Below are positions 44,650-55,551 of a DNA stretch of 64,000 nucleotides, in pieces. The stretch is from Phascolarctos cinereus (Eukaryota > Chordata > Mammalia > Diprotodontia > Phascolarctidae). The notes beneath the pieces were generated by a model. That model made no database searches. It saw only the letters and a list, made by a program, of their open reading frames with translations, and had not been told where the DNA came from. How positions within the stretch are numbered: the first letter of the stretch is position 1; each line of letters begins with the position of its first letter. The stretch is taken from NCBI RefSeq assembly GCF_002099425.1, contig NW_018343979.1, positions 3,521,501 through 3,585,500 on the forward strand, read 5' to 3'. Both the position numbers and the translations under genes were made by a program.

Positions 44650-44800
44650 GTATTAGTGATAGCAACTTTGGCATTGCCTTGACTATTTCCCCTAAAGGAA
44701 GGAACTATTTTCATTTTGGTTTTTCTATCTCCAGAACTTTATTGTACCTGGCAAACAATAAGCACATAACAAATATTTGTTGACTGACTGATTTATACAT
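44650..44800 (+). mobile_element. L2 3' tail
   Basis: AGGAAGGAACTATTTTCATTTTGG, then CCTGGCAAACAATAAGCACATAACAAATATTTGTTGACTGACTG is the L2 end. It is a second copy directly after the first. Confidence 0.7.
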
Positions 44801-44867
44801 TATGAACCATCAGTCATACACTGAGTATGGTCCTTGGACTGAGCCAAAAACAATACATTCCATTAGC

Positions 44868-45070
44868 ATGGTGTGGTAGAAGTAATAGTAGACTTGGAAT
44901 CAGCTAACCTGGGTTCAAAACCTAACCCTGAAACTTACAATCTCCGTGACCTTGTCAGATCACTTGGCCTCTGTAGGCCTCTGTTTGTTTATAAGCAACT
45001 TGAAAGATTTGGACTAAGTGGGTTTTGAGGCCCCCTTCAGTGACAAATGTCTAATCATGTGACTATGGAT
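44868..45070 (+). mobile_element. MIR SINE
   Basis: ATGGTGTGGTAGAAGTAATAG, CTTGGAATCAGCTAACCTGGGTTCAAAACC, TCAGATCACTTGGCCTCTGTAGGCCTCTG, GGACTAAGTGGGTTTTGAGGC, CATGTGACTATGGATCC: plus-strand MIR. Confidence 0.75.
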
Positions 45071-45231
45071 CCTTAGCATTTGCTTTAAGTGATTGAGCTT
45101 TGTTCTCCTCCCCACCATCCTGAAGTCCATGGTGGCATTTCCTACTCAGATAGCATCAGTGGTTGGTAATGGAAAAAAGGAAGGAAGGAAGGAAGGGGAA
45201 AAGGATGGAAGGAAGAAAAGAAGGATTATGT

Positions 45232-45482
45232 AGTTCCTACTATTGTGCCAGGCACTGTGATAAGCTTTTTTTTTTAATAAATATTGTCTCTTTTTAACCT
45301 CACAAAAACCATGAAAGATAGTTGCTGTTATTATCCCAATTTTACAATTCAAGAAAATGAGGTAAACAAAGGCTAAACAACTTGCCCAGGGCCACACAGC
45401 TAGTAAGTGTCTAAGGTCAAATTTGAACTTGGGTCTTCCTGACTCCAGGCCCAGTGCTTTATTCACTGTGCCACTTGCTGCC
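45232..45482 (-). mobile_element. MIR/MAR1-type SINE
   Basis: TGCCAGGCACTGTGATAAGC, AACCTCACAAAAACCATGAAAGATAG, TTATTATCCCAATTTTACA, AACTTGCCCAGGGCCACACAGCTAGTAAGTGTC, GGTCTTCCTGACTCCAGGCCCAGTGC, GTGCCACTTGCTGCC. An antisense full-length copy; a short (GGAA)n lies to its left (45179-45205). Confidence 0.85.
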
Positions 45483-46236
45483 AAGAGCAAATGTTTCCTC
45501 CCATGTAAATTGAGACAATTTCTCTGTAGCATGGAATGGCATTGTCTTAATAATTACTTTGGCTACCCAAGCACTTTCTCAAGGAAAGAAAGTCACTTCT
45601 ACCATCCATTGCCAAGTTAAAATTGCTCCCAAACCAATACTATGGGAAAGGCAATAACTGTCTAATGGCTTCAAAAGCAAAATCATTACATTGAGTCAGG
45701 GCTGACATTCACTTTCACTGAAACATGCTCATTTCAGTTCAAAGTCATTTTTGTTGTCAGTCAATAACACTCTCTGGTTGCCTGCTGGGTGGGGACTTGA
45801 AGGCACTGGGAGTAAAAAGAAAGAAGAAAAACATAGTTCTTGCTATTAATCTGGGTTGTTATCTTCCCTCCAGTGAGTCTCATTTTGTGAACGTAGATGC
45901 AAGGTGCAAAATTATACCAATATCTAAAATTCAAGATCCCCTTGAATTCAGTCCATGTCTACATACAGGAAAACAACCATATGAAAGCCAAGGCAAATGG
46001 TTGCTGCCATTGTAGTGATCTGTCCAAATTGCTGTGTGATTGATTCAGCTGTGTTGAGTCCAGATTTCTTGAACAAATGGGCCATGAAGAGAGAGACACA
46101 CACAAATTCATCTGGGTCAGGGTATCTTCTTTCTCCTTAGAAACATTTTCTTAGTCTGGTTGTTCTCTTGTTAAACTGCTGATCTTTCTACAGAAGAAAA
46201 ATCTGCTTTCATAAATCTGCATAGTAATCCTAGTTC
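45483..46236. other. Unassigned DNA
   Basis: No gene or repeat was recognised. A 96-codon frame at 45725-46015 has no domain. Confidence 0.45.
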
Positions 46237-46297
46237 TGGTTGTATAATAGCTGGCACATAGTAAGTACTTAGTGCTTGTAAGTTGACTGATTAACTT
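46237..46297 (+). mobile_element. L2 3' tail fragment
   Basis: GGTTGTATAATAGCTGGCACATAGTAAGTACTTAGTGCTTGTAAGTTGACTGATT fits the last 60 bp of L2. Confidence 0.5.
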
Positions 46298-46351
46298 ATG
46301 GTGAAATGAATTTAGTTGGTGGCTTTAGGTTTGTCTAAAGATATAAATGAA

Positions 46352-46612
46352 ATGTGGGCAGCTAGGTGGGGCAGTGAATAGAGCACCAGGTCTGGAGTCA
46401 GGAAGTCAAAAAGAAATCTTTCTGAGTTCAAATCTGGCCTCAGACCCTTACTAGCTATGTGGCTCTGGGCAAGTCACTTAACTCTATTTGCCTCAGTTTC
46501 CTCACCTGTAAAATGAGCTAGAGAAGGAAATGGCAAACTACTCAGTATCTTTGCCAAGAAAATCCCAAAAGGGGCCATGAAGAGTGGGTCATGACTGAGC
46601 AACAGCAATAGT
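46352..46612 (+). mobile_element. MAR1-like SINE
   Basis: Plus-strand copy: GGGCAGCTAGGTGGGGCAGTG, GAGTTCAAATCTGGCCTCAG, CTAGCTATGTGGCTCTGGGCAAGTCACTTAACTC, TGTAAAATGAGCTAGAGAAGGAAATGGCAAAC, TATCTTTGCCAAGAAAATCCCAAAAGGGGCC, GGTCATGACTGAGCAACAGC. A 12-nt extra stretch near 46405 splits the GAGTCAGGAAGNN..CTGAGTTC region. Confidence 0.92.
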
Positions 46613-46734
46613 TACCCAATAATGTTTTCTTAATGCAAAAGAATAAATAATTAAGTACTAGAATACCAAAAATACAATTTATGAAACCTCTAGTAACAGT
46701 AAACATAGAATTACAATTATGTATGTTTAAAGAG

Positions 46735-47225
46735 GCAGGAGATACAGTGGAATGAGCATTGCCCTCCAAATCAGAAGGACCTAGGTTCAGATCTGCCTTG
46801 TGACATTTGCTCTCTCTATGTTCATGAAGAAGTCACTTTAATAGTAGCTCATATTTATATTGCACTTTAGAGTTTGCAAAGCACTTTGCCAATATGAAAT
46901 CTCTGGATCTTTGCAATAGGCCTGTTAGGTAGCATTATTATTATCCCTACTCTCACACATGATGAACCCAAGGATCTGACTTGCCCAGAGTCTGACGGCT
47001 AGAAAGCCTCTGAGGCAGGATTCAAGCCCAGATCTTCATGACTCTTGGTCCTCTATTCTGTCTGTCCTTTAAATACACTGTGGCTCAGTGTCTTCATTTC
47101 TAAAATGAAGATAATACTTGCAACACTTCTGTCAGAGGGTGATAGTGAGACTCAAATGATATAATGCATATAAAGTGCTTTCCAAACTCCAAAGTATCTT
47201 ATAAATGTCATTTATCATTACGATG
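46735..47225 (+). mobile_element. MIR SINE (plus) split by an antisense MIR
   Basis: Left part: GATACAGTGGAATGAGCATTGCC, CTAGGTTCAGATCTGCC, AGAAGTCACTTTAATA. Right part: GGCTCAGTGTCTTCATTTCTAAAATGAAGATAATAC, ACTCAAATGATATAATGCATATAAAGTGC, AAATGTCATTTATCATTA. Together they make one plus-strand MIR interrupted at about 46838-47072. Confidence 0.75.
46838..47072 (-). mobile_element. MIR SINE nested in a MIR of opposite orientation
   Basis: TATTGCACTTTAGAGTTTGCAAAGCACTTTGCC, GCCTGTTAGGTAGCATTATTATTATCC, CCAAGGATCTGACTTGCCCAGAGTC, CTCTGAGGCAGGATTCAAGCCCAGATCTTC. The opposite orientations make the locus partly palindromic. Confidence 0.78.
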
Positions 47226-47389
47226 ATTAGATTTCCTGTTACAATTACCAAATTTTTGAGAGACTGACAAGTATAATACAGATCGTACTAGTATCAATGG
47301 AGATTGATTTTTTCTTTTTATATCTTTAATGTAGTTGAGAGAGAGGTTATACATAGGATTGGCCTTTATGAGTAAGAGCAATAGGAAAT

Positions 47390-47490
47390 TAGACACATCA
47401 ATTAATCAATAAACATTTTTAAGCATTGTGCTAAGTGCTGGGGACACAAAAAGAGGCAAAAGTTCTTATCTTCAAGGAGCTTATAGTCAT
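47390..47490 (-). mobile_element. L2 3' tail, antisense
   Basis: CAATTAATCAATAAACATTTTTAAGCATTGTGCTAAGTGCTGGGGACAC, then TTCAAGGAGCTTATAGTCAT: reversed L2 end. Confidence 0.72.
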
Positions 47491-48944
47491 AACATTTGAT
47501 GGGTTCTTGGAAGCCCTTATAGTCAAAAATAAAACAAAACAGGAAAAATGAGTCTTGGTTCACTTATCTTCCCAATACATGAAATTTCACCATAACAGAT
47601 TCATAAAATTTTTGAGTAAGGAGAAACCTTCAGTACCATTTAATCACCTTCCTAATTTTAAAGCTGGAGAAAAGTAGGCTTAGAGAGGCAAAATGCTATC
47701 ATATAGCTTTTTGGGTCTTCTTTTTCTATGTCACCATATCTTCTTTTCTAGTTTAAGTGTAGAGCAGAATCTCTTCAGGAGTCAAATGTTAAAATATTTA
47801 AATCTTTGGAGAAGACAAAACATTAAAATTGTATGAGCCACTAACACCTCATTTGAAAAATTTAAAGCAATTATCTTCAAAAGTTGATATAGATTTTGAA
47901 ATAATGCAAAATAAGAATTAAAAGTATTGATGGGGAGTTGAGGATGGAGAGGGAATATAGGAAGAAAATTTCCATAGTATGTGATGCTGCTTGGGCAGAT
48001 CAGTTTTAATGAAGTGAAAAGTCCTGAGAAGACCTGAAAAATCTTTCAGAAGTCCTGAGAAGTGGGATAGTGGCATAAAAGCAATAGGTAGATTCTGCTA
48101 ACAGAGGATGTTCTAAATTGGAAAAATGAGTATTTGAGGGGAAGTTGCTGTCTATCAAAGAAAAAAAATTCACATTTTTTCACAATTTTGTACAGCATTA
48201 GTCTTTGCTAAAATTCACAATGAAATAAAATAAAAAAGAAACACAAAAACAAATTTACTTGGAACCAACATGGGTCTATCAAGACCAGATAATGCCAGAA
48301 TAAATTATTTGACAGTATCTCAGGAGAATAATAACCAACTCATAGAATACTTGAGTTTTAACAAGAAGTTTTACAAAACTTCTCATTATTTCTTTCTGGA
48401 TTAAGTGTCAAAAATTGAATAGAAAACAGTAAACTTATGTGGGTTCATAAGTTGTTGAATGACCTCAAATTATTAATCTAACAATCCATGACAAACCAAA
48501 AGAAAGTTTTCTGTGCAAAACACCAGTGAACTGTTCTTGGTTTTATTTTGATCATTTATTTTTCAAATCATCATTTAGGATGCAAGTACAGATGATGTGT
48601 TTTTCAAATTTGCAAATTAATATGAAGTTAGAAGAAAATAAGTAACACATTGTTACTTATTCTGTACACTGCTACATAAGTAACATTAAGATAAAAGCAC
48701 CCTGAAAGATTTTGACCAGAACAATGGATTGAATCTTAGATATGATAAATTTTAACAATAATAAATATAAAGTTCAATGCTTGTGTTAAAAAAAAAAGTT
48801 GCGCAATGACAAAATGGGTTGACTTGACTATATAAAAATTGTGAAAAAAAACTGGTGATTTTAATGGGCTGCAAGCTTGATATGTGTATCCACATTGTGA
48901 AATGGCAGAAAAAATGTTAGTTTGACCTGTGAGTGAAGTGACAG
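47491..48944. other. Mostly unassigned DNA
   Basis: A weak antisense MIR remnant may lie at 47625-47712 (AAGCTGGAGAAAAGTAGGCTTAGAGAGGCAAAATGC). No gene was seen. Confidence 0.45.
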
Positions 48945-49440
48945 TCACATGCCATGGTCAGATCACATTTAGAGTACTGTATTTAGTTCTAGGTGACAGA
49001 TGTTAGGAAGGACATTGCATCCAAGGAAGGGAACTAATGGTTAAGCTAAGAAGTTCTGTTGAGGAATTGGCATTATTTAGCCTGGATAAGAGAAAACTTG
49101 GAGGGTTGTCTTTAGGTGATTGAAGGGCTGTCATGTAATAGAAGGGTTAGAACTGTTTTTCTTGATCACAAGGAGCAGAACTTGGAGCAATGATATAAAA
49201 TTGTAGAGAAGCAGAATTTGGCTTGATATAAGGGGGGAGGAAGTTTACTAATAATTAATCCTATACAGAAGAAGAATGGACTTCTTCAAGTAATAAAGAA
49301 TTCTCCTTCACTTGAGGTCTTTGAGAAAAAGGTGGATGGCCAGTCTAAGGAATACTGCAGTGGCAATTTGTGTTAAAACTGAACTTGGAAATCTCTGAGA
49401 TCCCTTTGAGGTTTCTGTGATTCTGCAGTTCTGTGGTTTT
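48945..49440 (+). mobile_element. CR1/L3-type LINE 3' end
   Basis: Plus-strand order: CACATTTAGAGTACTGTATTTAGTTCTAGG, GTTAGGAAGGACATTGCATCC, TTATTTAGCCTGGATAAGAGAAAACTTGG, TGATTGAAGGGCTGTCATGTAATAG, GAGCAGAACTTGGAGCAATG, AGTAATAAAGAATTCTCCTTCACTTGAGGTCTTTGAG, CTGAGATCCCTTTGAGGTTTCTGTGATTC. The first half corresponds to the CR1 RT C-terminus (EYCVQFW-like and FSLEKRRLRG-like stretches in decayed form). Confidence 0.82.
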
Positions 49441-49494
49441 ATTCAAATATGAGCCCATTTGCTGCTTTGTTAATTCTTGAGATGTGTTTAGATG

Positions 49495-49496
<2 letters not shown>

Positions 49497-49540
<44 letters not shown>
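49497..49540. repeat. (TG)n microsatellite
   Basis: A pure array of 22 GT units. Confidence 0.95.
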
Positions 49541-49544
<4 letters not shown>

Positions 49545-49562
49545 ATCTAGAGATGGCAGGTT

Positions 49563-49790
49563 AAAGGTAGCTTTAGGTAGTGGATAAAGGTTTGTCCTTT
49601 AGGATAAAAAGACCTTGGTTCAAGCCCTGCCTCAGATATTGTCTATATGACACTCAGCAAGTTACTTCACCACTCACTTCTCCAGGAAACTCTAAAACCA
49701 AAAGCATTGCAGATCAAGTGATGGAGAGAATTTCTACTTTCAGAGCTCCCCACCCAAAAGATACCGTAGGTGTAGAATTTTAGATAAAGA
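49563..49790 (+). mobile_element. MIR-like SINE with distinctive tail (variant T)
   Basis: Head TAGCTTTAGGTAGTGGATAAAG, GACCTTGGTTCAAGCCCTGCCTCAG, CACTCAGCAAGTTACTTCACC, then tail TCTAAAACCAAAAGCATTGCAGATCAAGTGATGG..GAATTTCTAC. The tail corresponds to that at 10.74-10.86 kb. Confidence 0.62.
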
Positions 49791-50134
49791 TTCACGGATA
49801 ATTACAGAAAATAGATTGTTTTAAGTCACTAAAAGCAATTAATATGGTTACTTTTGAAGTGGAATCTTCTTTGTTCTCCAAATTTGCTGTTATTTTCTCT
49901 TTTGTAACCCTTTCTTTGATAGTAAAAATCATCTGTTTCCACTAATCTCCATCTCAATTCACTTTAGAATTTAGTGGAATCTTTAAACCTTAAATCTTAG
50001 ATCCATTAAGTATATGGATATCCTTATGTTCATATAGATAATTCTCAGTCCTATATCATACAAACCCTAAATAACAAAGCATTTTTAAACATCAATAAAA
50101 TTCAGGGTGATAGTATTGCTACTCTTTTTCTAGC
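49791..50134. other. Unassigned DNA
   Basis: Nothing recognisable was seen in this AT-rich stretch. Confidence 0.45.
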
Positions 50135-50310
50135 ATAATAGGATCATAGGGTCTTAGAAAAGAACCCTATAGGCCAATGAGTGTATGTCCTTCATTTTAC
50201 AGATGAAACTGAAGAATGCAGACATTAAGTGACTAGCCAGAGTCATACAAACAATAAGGGGTGGCTTTTGAACCCAGGTCTTCCTGACATCATGTGCAAT
50301 ACCCTTTGTT
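50135..50310 (-). mobile_element. MIR SINE
   Basis: GGATCATAGGGTCTTAG, TCCTTCATTTTACAGATGAAACTGAAG, ACATTAAGTGACTAGCCAGAGTCATAC, TTTTGAACCCAGGTCTTCCTGACATCATG: antisense MIR. Confidence 0.8.
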
Positions 50311-51397
50311 TAGAAAATCATATATTTAACTAGGGAAGGATGACTTTCCTTCTGTTTTCTATTATTTTATAGATATTTGGAGACCAGAATAAAAAGAATT
50401 AGTAAGATTTCATGTTTAAAAAAACTAATTTCAATTATATTTGAGGGCTATATATCTTGACAGAATCCTTTCATGGGAAAAAACTGACTACATTAATTAT
50501 TTTCTTCAATTTATTAAGTTTCTAAAATGATTCAGATGGAAAAGTCTATTATGATTCCAACAGAATTGTAAAACATTAATTCAAGGCTGCTTTATGAACT
50601 AATTTATAAGTAACTGCAATATGTTAATCTTAAGTAATGTTGTTTCTGAAGTAGAATAAGATATTGTTTGCAAAACACTAAGAGATAATGACTTCCTCAA
50701 GGTATTATTCTGTGAAATTTCATTCCTTGTTAATCGAAACTGACTTTCAACACTTCCTTTATGCTCCATGAGATTTGGTGTAGCAACAATTCCTTAATTA
50801 AGTGATCCAAGGTACCATGTAACATTTCAATATATGTTGTGCTTGGGCCAGGGCTGTATAAAGGAAGTTTGTAGCAATGAACCTTAGAAAAGGTGATAGG
50901 GAATATAAAAAATTCAGCTTGCTGGAGGAGGAGAGTCTATTATCTGGAGCCTAAAGAAAATGTCCTGAGGTAGTAATGGCCCAAATATGCTCCCCCCAGT
51001 CCCTAACTTGGGGTTATTGGTATCCTGACATTTGAAGATGGGATCCACTCTCTTGGTTTTACTAATGACAATTTGTGAATTAAGCTAACATGGGACCATC
51101 TAACCCCACTTATCTTGCTTGGTCCTAATTTCTTGTATTGTTCAACCTAGAGAACATCTCAGTCTGTATAGATCACTGCCAGGTTGACATTAGAAAGAGC
51201 TGCATGCTAATCTTTCTTTCTCTTTTTATAGCTTTCTGGCCACTCATGTGGATACCCATTTCCCACCCATTTTCACCCTCTGCTTTTTAGAGTTTTCTTT
51301 AATGACTCCACTTTTTTGTCTTCATGTCCAGTGTCCCATACAAAGTCTGCTTAAATTCCACTTCCAATATCATTTTAACTCTCAAATTTTCTTTAAC

Positions 51398-51399
<2 letters not shown>
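50311..51399. other. Unassigned DNA
   Basis: No gene or named repeat was seen. Confidence 0.5.

Positions 51400-51432
<33 letters not shown>
51400..51432. repeat. (CA)n microsatellite
   Basis: About 15 CA units followed by a short ATACATATACAC run. Confidence 0.93.
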
Positions 51433-51435
<3 letters not shown>

Positions 51436-51454
51436 TATACACGATACCACACCA

Positions 51455-51660
51455 GGTACAGGATGAGTAGTACAGTGAAAAGAGTACTCAACTTAGATTT
51501 TCAGGTAATTGAGTTTAAGTCCTGGCCTTTACAAGTACTGCTTATATCATTTTTGGTAAATCAGTCTCTCTGGGCCTTAGATTTCTCATATGCAAGTGAA
51601 GGAGTTTGATATCACTCCTCTTTCTAGTAATATAGCATCTATGATCCTGTTATATTAGAT
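51455..51660 (+). mobile_element. MIR SINE
   Basis: GGATGAGTAGTACAGTGAAAAG, AATTGAGTTTAAGTCCTGGCC, TCAGTCTCTCTGGGCCTTAGATTTCTC, AGCATCTATGATCCTG: plus-strand MIR, moderately decayed. Confidence 0.72.
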
Positions 51661-52026
51661 CCCAATTGTATCATGGGTACTATATTACTGGAGTCATATT
51701 ATTACTATCTATGTGCAAGCAATATAAATTCCTTAAGGAAAAGGAAGGATTGATAATTATGTACTCTTTTATAGTTTTATTCTAAAGTCTGCCTATGACT
51801 TGAGTCCATGCTTAACCATAGCACCAGCCTTTTAAAAGTAGCATGCAAAGGTTTGGAGAAGGATGGGAGATGATGCTATGTTGATCACAAAACACCATGT
51901 GTGACTTCAGAAAACTGATGAAACAGCATGCTTATAGCCTCTTGATTGAGAAGTAATGGATTCAAGGGGGCTGAGATCAAATCATCTGTTACAAAGCTGT
52001 GCTGGTAAATGCTTAACAATAGACTC
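51661..52026. other. Unassigned DNA
   Basis: Nothing recognisable was seen. Confidence 0.45.
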
Positions 52027-52131
52027 ATATATATATATATATTATATATATATATATATATATACACACACATATATATACATACACATACATACATATA
52101 TGTGTGTGTATGTGTATGTATATGTATAAAC
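52027..52131. repeat. (TA)n(CA)n(TG)n low-complexity array
   Basis: TA runs flank a TTATA slip, followed by CACACA, CATACATA and then TGTGTGTA/TGTATG. The CA-type and TG-type halves face each other, so part of the array is self-complementary. Confidence 0.9.
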
Positions 52132-52167
52132 ACACAAGCATATTTACATAATATGCATATGCAGATA

Positions 52168-52410
52168 TTGTTTTTGTTGTTCAGTCATTTCAGTTGTGTC
52201 CAACTCTTTGTTACTCAATTTGAGTTTTTCTTGGCAAAGATGGTAGAGTGGTTTGCTATTTCCTTCTCTAGCTCATTTTACAGATAAGGAAACTGAGACA
52301 AAAAGGGTTACTTTTGTGTTTTGCCCAGTGTCACACAGCTAGGAAGTATCTGAGGCCAGATTTAAACTTTAGGAAGATGAGTCTTTATCCACTGTACCGC
52401 TCAGCTGGAC
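52168..52410 (-). mobile_element. MAR1-like SINE
   Basis: TTGTTGTTCAGTCATTTCAGTTGTGTCCAACTCTTTG, TTTTTCTTGGCAAAGATGG, CTCATTTTACAGATAAGGAAACTGAG, GTCACACAGCTAGGAAGTATCTGAGGCC, ATCCACTGTACCGCTCAGCTGG: antisense, nearly complete. Confidence 0.92.
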
Positions 52411-52639
52411 AGATAGATAGATAGATGGATGCACATATAAATATGTATATATATTCACAAAGATATAGGTATGTGTACACACTCATGACAGAATTTCAAG
52501 CTTAATCTATGTTAACATTTTCTTTACCACTTTCTTGAGTGTAGATAATTGACAACATGATAAATCAAGCCTTGATTTGTAGTGTTTGCTTATTTCTGAG
52601 ATAAGTATGCTGAAAATTTAACAATCATCTATCAGGAAC
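52411..52639. other. Unassigned DNA with a short (GATA)n run
   Basis: A few GATA units at about 52411-52427 follow the MAR1. Nothing else was recognised. Confidence 0.45.
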
Positions 52640-52800
52640 AGGCACAACTTGGCTTGTATCCACCCTGCTCCTTGGGGAAATCATTTAACTTTTCTGAAAC
52701 TCAGTGTCTTGCCTAAAAAATGAAGTTTGTCCTTGATGGTCTTTAAAGCCTCTTCTAGCTCTGAATCTATGATCCTATAATTCTATGTTGGACTAGAGGA
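52640..52800 (+). mobile_element. MIR SINE 3' half
   Basis: GGAAATCATTTAACTTTTCTGAAACTCAGTGTC, CTTGATGGTCTTTAAAGCCTCTTCTAGCTCTGAATCTATGATCC: plus-strand MIR end. Confidence 0.72.
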
Positions 52801-53402
52801 GTAGAATGAGATACATTTTCAGACATGACCAATGTGTTCATTTGTTATGATTTACTATACTTAATTGGTAAGATAGGGCTTGGGAAGTAGAATAAGTGGG
52901 TAGTGACAAAGAAAAAAAGAAAGAAACAAACATCAATCTAACATGAAAATACACAGAAGAAAATTTTAAAAATTTCCAAAGGGACACAGACAGCAATTTT
53001 GTGACTACCTTCTTATATTTAATATCTATTTAAAAAACAAGATGTACACTATAAGTTCATGGTCTTCTTTGTTCTTTTTTGTGCATGAAATATTTGTGTT
53101 CATTAATGTTTATTAGGTTTATAATAAAAATAAATAAGCTCTCGGGGATGATATCAGCTTATTGCTAACTCGTGCCTTTTAAGTCTTCAATTCATTGCTG
53201 GCCTGTGTTATAATTAAAGCATGTTAAAGCTGGAAAAAAAAACCTCACAGGATAAATAATCCAATTTATACATGAACAAATATGGAAGACTTGATTCAGT
53301 CATTGCCTCTGACACCTCTTTGCAGGCCTTTGATAAATACCCAGAGAAATGATGGAGGATATCAGTGTCCTAGGAGACAATCACCCCACCCCTAAAAAAT
53401 AA
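52801..53402. other. Unassigned AT-rich DNA
   Basis: No gene or repeat was recognised. Confidence 0.5.
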
Positions 53403-53475
53403 TGCCTGGCACAGTATCAGAAGAATGCCTAGCAGAGGGCCTTTGCACACAGTACTTAATAAATGTTTGTTAAAT
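53403..53475 (+). mobile_element. L2 3' tail
   Basis: TGCCTGGCACAGTATCAG...ACAGTACTTAATAAATGTTTGTTAAATC: terminal L2 with a short internal duplication of the CCTGGCAC/CCTAGCA part. Confidence 0.62.
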
Positions 53476-54134
53476 CAAATCAGGCATCAACCTCTCTTTG
53501 TAGCTTGCCATGTAGAAAGGAAACAGAGCAGCACTGTGGAGGCCTGCTCTATTCCTACTATGAAAGAGAAGGGTTTACCCCTGCTGCTTCCATTGTTCCT
53601 CTCCTATTACCTCCTGTATACATTTGAAACTTTAAAAATCTTCAGAGGGTTATAATAGCCCATCTCTTACCCCCTGTGGCTGAGGAATCAGGCATAGTAA
53701 TTGGTGCTAATGATGGCATCTGTGTTGATTCAAGAGAATAGGTTTTCCCGCATACAAGAAAAAAAAATGCTCAAAAAATCCACATGCCTAAACATGTCTC
53801 AAAGCATGTGTATGTGGTTCTTAGGATCCTAATGACAATTGAAAAAGGCTTTCATTGCTGGAAATTAGTCTTTTTGGTGAAAATCCTAGTTCAGTGACAA
53901 AAATTAGTACTTGCTTATTCTGAATATTAGTACGTGCTTCAGAATATTATTCTGAATTTTTACATTTGGGCTAATAACTTAGAAAATAATCAAGTAGAAA
54001 ATCCCTTTTAACAAACCTTAAAACATGTAGTAGGTACTGGGATATGCTTTTCTCTTTTCCTTTGAGTGACAGAGGAGAAGGAATAGTATTCACTAGAGGT
54101 CTCACGTGCTTTAGGGTTGGACTGATGCTGTAAT
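53476..54134. other. Unassigned DNA
   Basis: No gene was seen. A 76-codon frame (53425-53655) crosses the L2 tail and has no domain. Confidence 0.5.
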
Positions 54135-54490
54135 GTCAGAATCACAGAATTAGAGAGCTGGAAGGGACCTCAACCATCTAGTTCCACCTATATGCACTAA
54201 AGTATCCTTAATAAACGGTTTTCTAGCCACCCCTTAAAGGCTTCTAAGGAGGAGGAAACTACCACTTCTCTATGAGGCCCATTTCACTTTTGAATAGTTC
54301 TAATTATTAATAATTATTTTCTTCATAAATTCAATTCTGAATTAGCTTCTTTGTAATTTCCACTCATTGGTATTTATTTTTCCATGATAGTCAAATAGAA
54401 TTAATCTAATATATCTTCCACAGGACTGTCCTAATTCTTGAAGACAGCTATTCTATACTCTTTAAGTTTTAGTCTTGTTTTCCTATTGTG
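54135..54490 (-). mobile_element. CR1/L3-type LINE 3' end, antisense
   Basis: AGAATCACAGAATTAGAGAGCTGGAAGGGACCTCAACCATC, CTTCTAAGGAGGAGGAAACTACCACTTCTC, GGCCCATTTCACTTTTGAATAGTTCTAATTATTA, AATTCTTGAAGACAGCTATTCTATACTC: same order as at 43.0 kb. Confidence 0.78.
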
Positions 54491-54904
54491 GTGGGTACAT
54501 ATTTTCCTGGTGGGTAGAGATTGAAAAAAAAAAAGGATGGGGGATAGTTGGAGAAAAAAGAACTGAAAAGAGGATCAGTAATATGAGTGAGATGAGAACT
54601 CTTCTCTACCTTATACAAGGAGATAGTAATGAAAGATAGAGAGCTCTAGATATATAGGTGCTCATTCTTACTTTGCCTGAGAAAATATGTGAACTGGTTA
54701 GCCATGTTACAGAAGTGGGGAGTCATGAGGAATGACAAGAAGCTAGCAAGGTGGAGAAAACAGGTAGACTACCTCTTCCTATACCCCCTACATCTATTAA
54801 AATCAGAGAACAGCAGGAAAAGATAGGATTTGTGGAGGAAATTCAGCTATTCTTTCGTTTTGGAGTGGGTGACTTTGCCAGTTGAGTTTTTATATTTTAC
54901 AAAC
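54491..54904. other. Unassigned purine-rich DNA
   Basis: Nothing recognisable was seen. Confidence 0.45.
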
Positions 54905-55145
54905 TCATAAAACCTCAAAGCTATATAAGAGCTCAGAAAACATCAAGGGTAACCAGTACCTTACAATATAACTGATAAATTGTCATCCTGCCTGAATACC
55001 TCCAGGGAGAAAGATTTCACTACCTCTCAAGGCAGTCCATTCTACTTTGAGACAGTGCTAATTATTAAGGAGTTTTTCCTTAAACTTAACCTAAATTTTT
55101 GAGGCTCCTACCATAGAGAAAGGGTATATGTTAGTGAACAGATCA

Positions 55146-55250
55146 CAGAGGGTGTCCCAAAAGTCTTAGTACAGTATTAAGCTTTAATAAATTCAGAAGT
55201 ATAAATGCTATGATTTTATTTTATAAATGTATTTTGTGACTTTTAAATAT
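55146..55250 (+). mobile_element. Possible mariner-type DNA transposon end
   Basis: AGGGTGTCCCAAAAGTCTTAGTAC resembles the terminal inverted repeat of Tc1/mariner elements. It is followed by AT-rich sequence. I could not find the matching inverted end, so only one end is supported. Confidence 0.4.
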
Positions 55251-55551
55251 TAAATTTTAATTTTAGTTTTATTAATATGGACATCCGATGACTATGAATT
55301 CATTGCAACATGCAATAGTTTCTGGATAACACTTTCTCAGACCAGTAAATCATTAGAGGAGGTCCTCTTTCTTGGTCACCTGCTCTATCTCTATTATTTT
55401 TTCTTGTAGGGTCACATCAAAACTATCATGATTGTATCAAAATTTCATTCTTTGAATGATTTTAAGGCTAGAACTACAAACATAATCCTTTCAGTAACTG
55501 AGCAGCAACCAATGAAATGTATTACAAATTTGAAAATCAACTAGAGTAATT

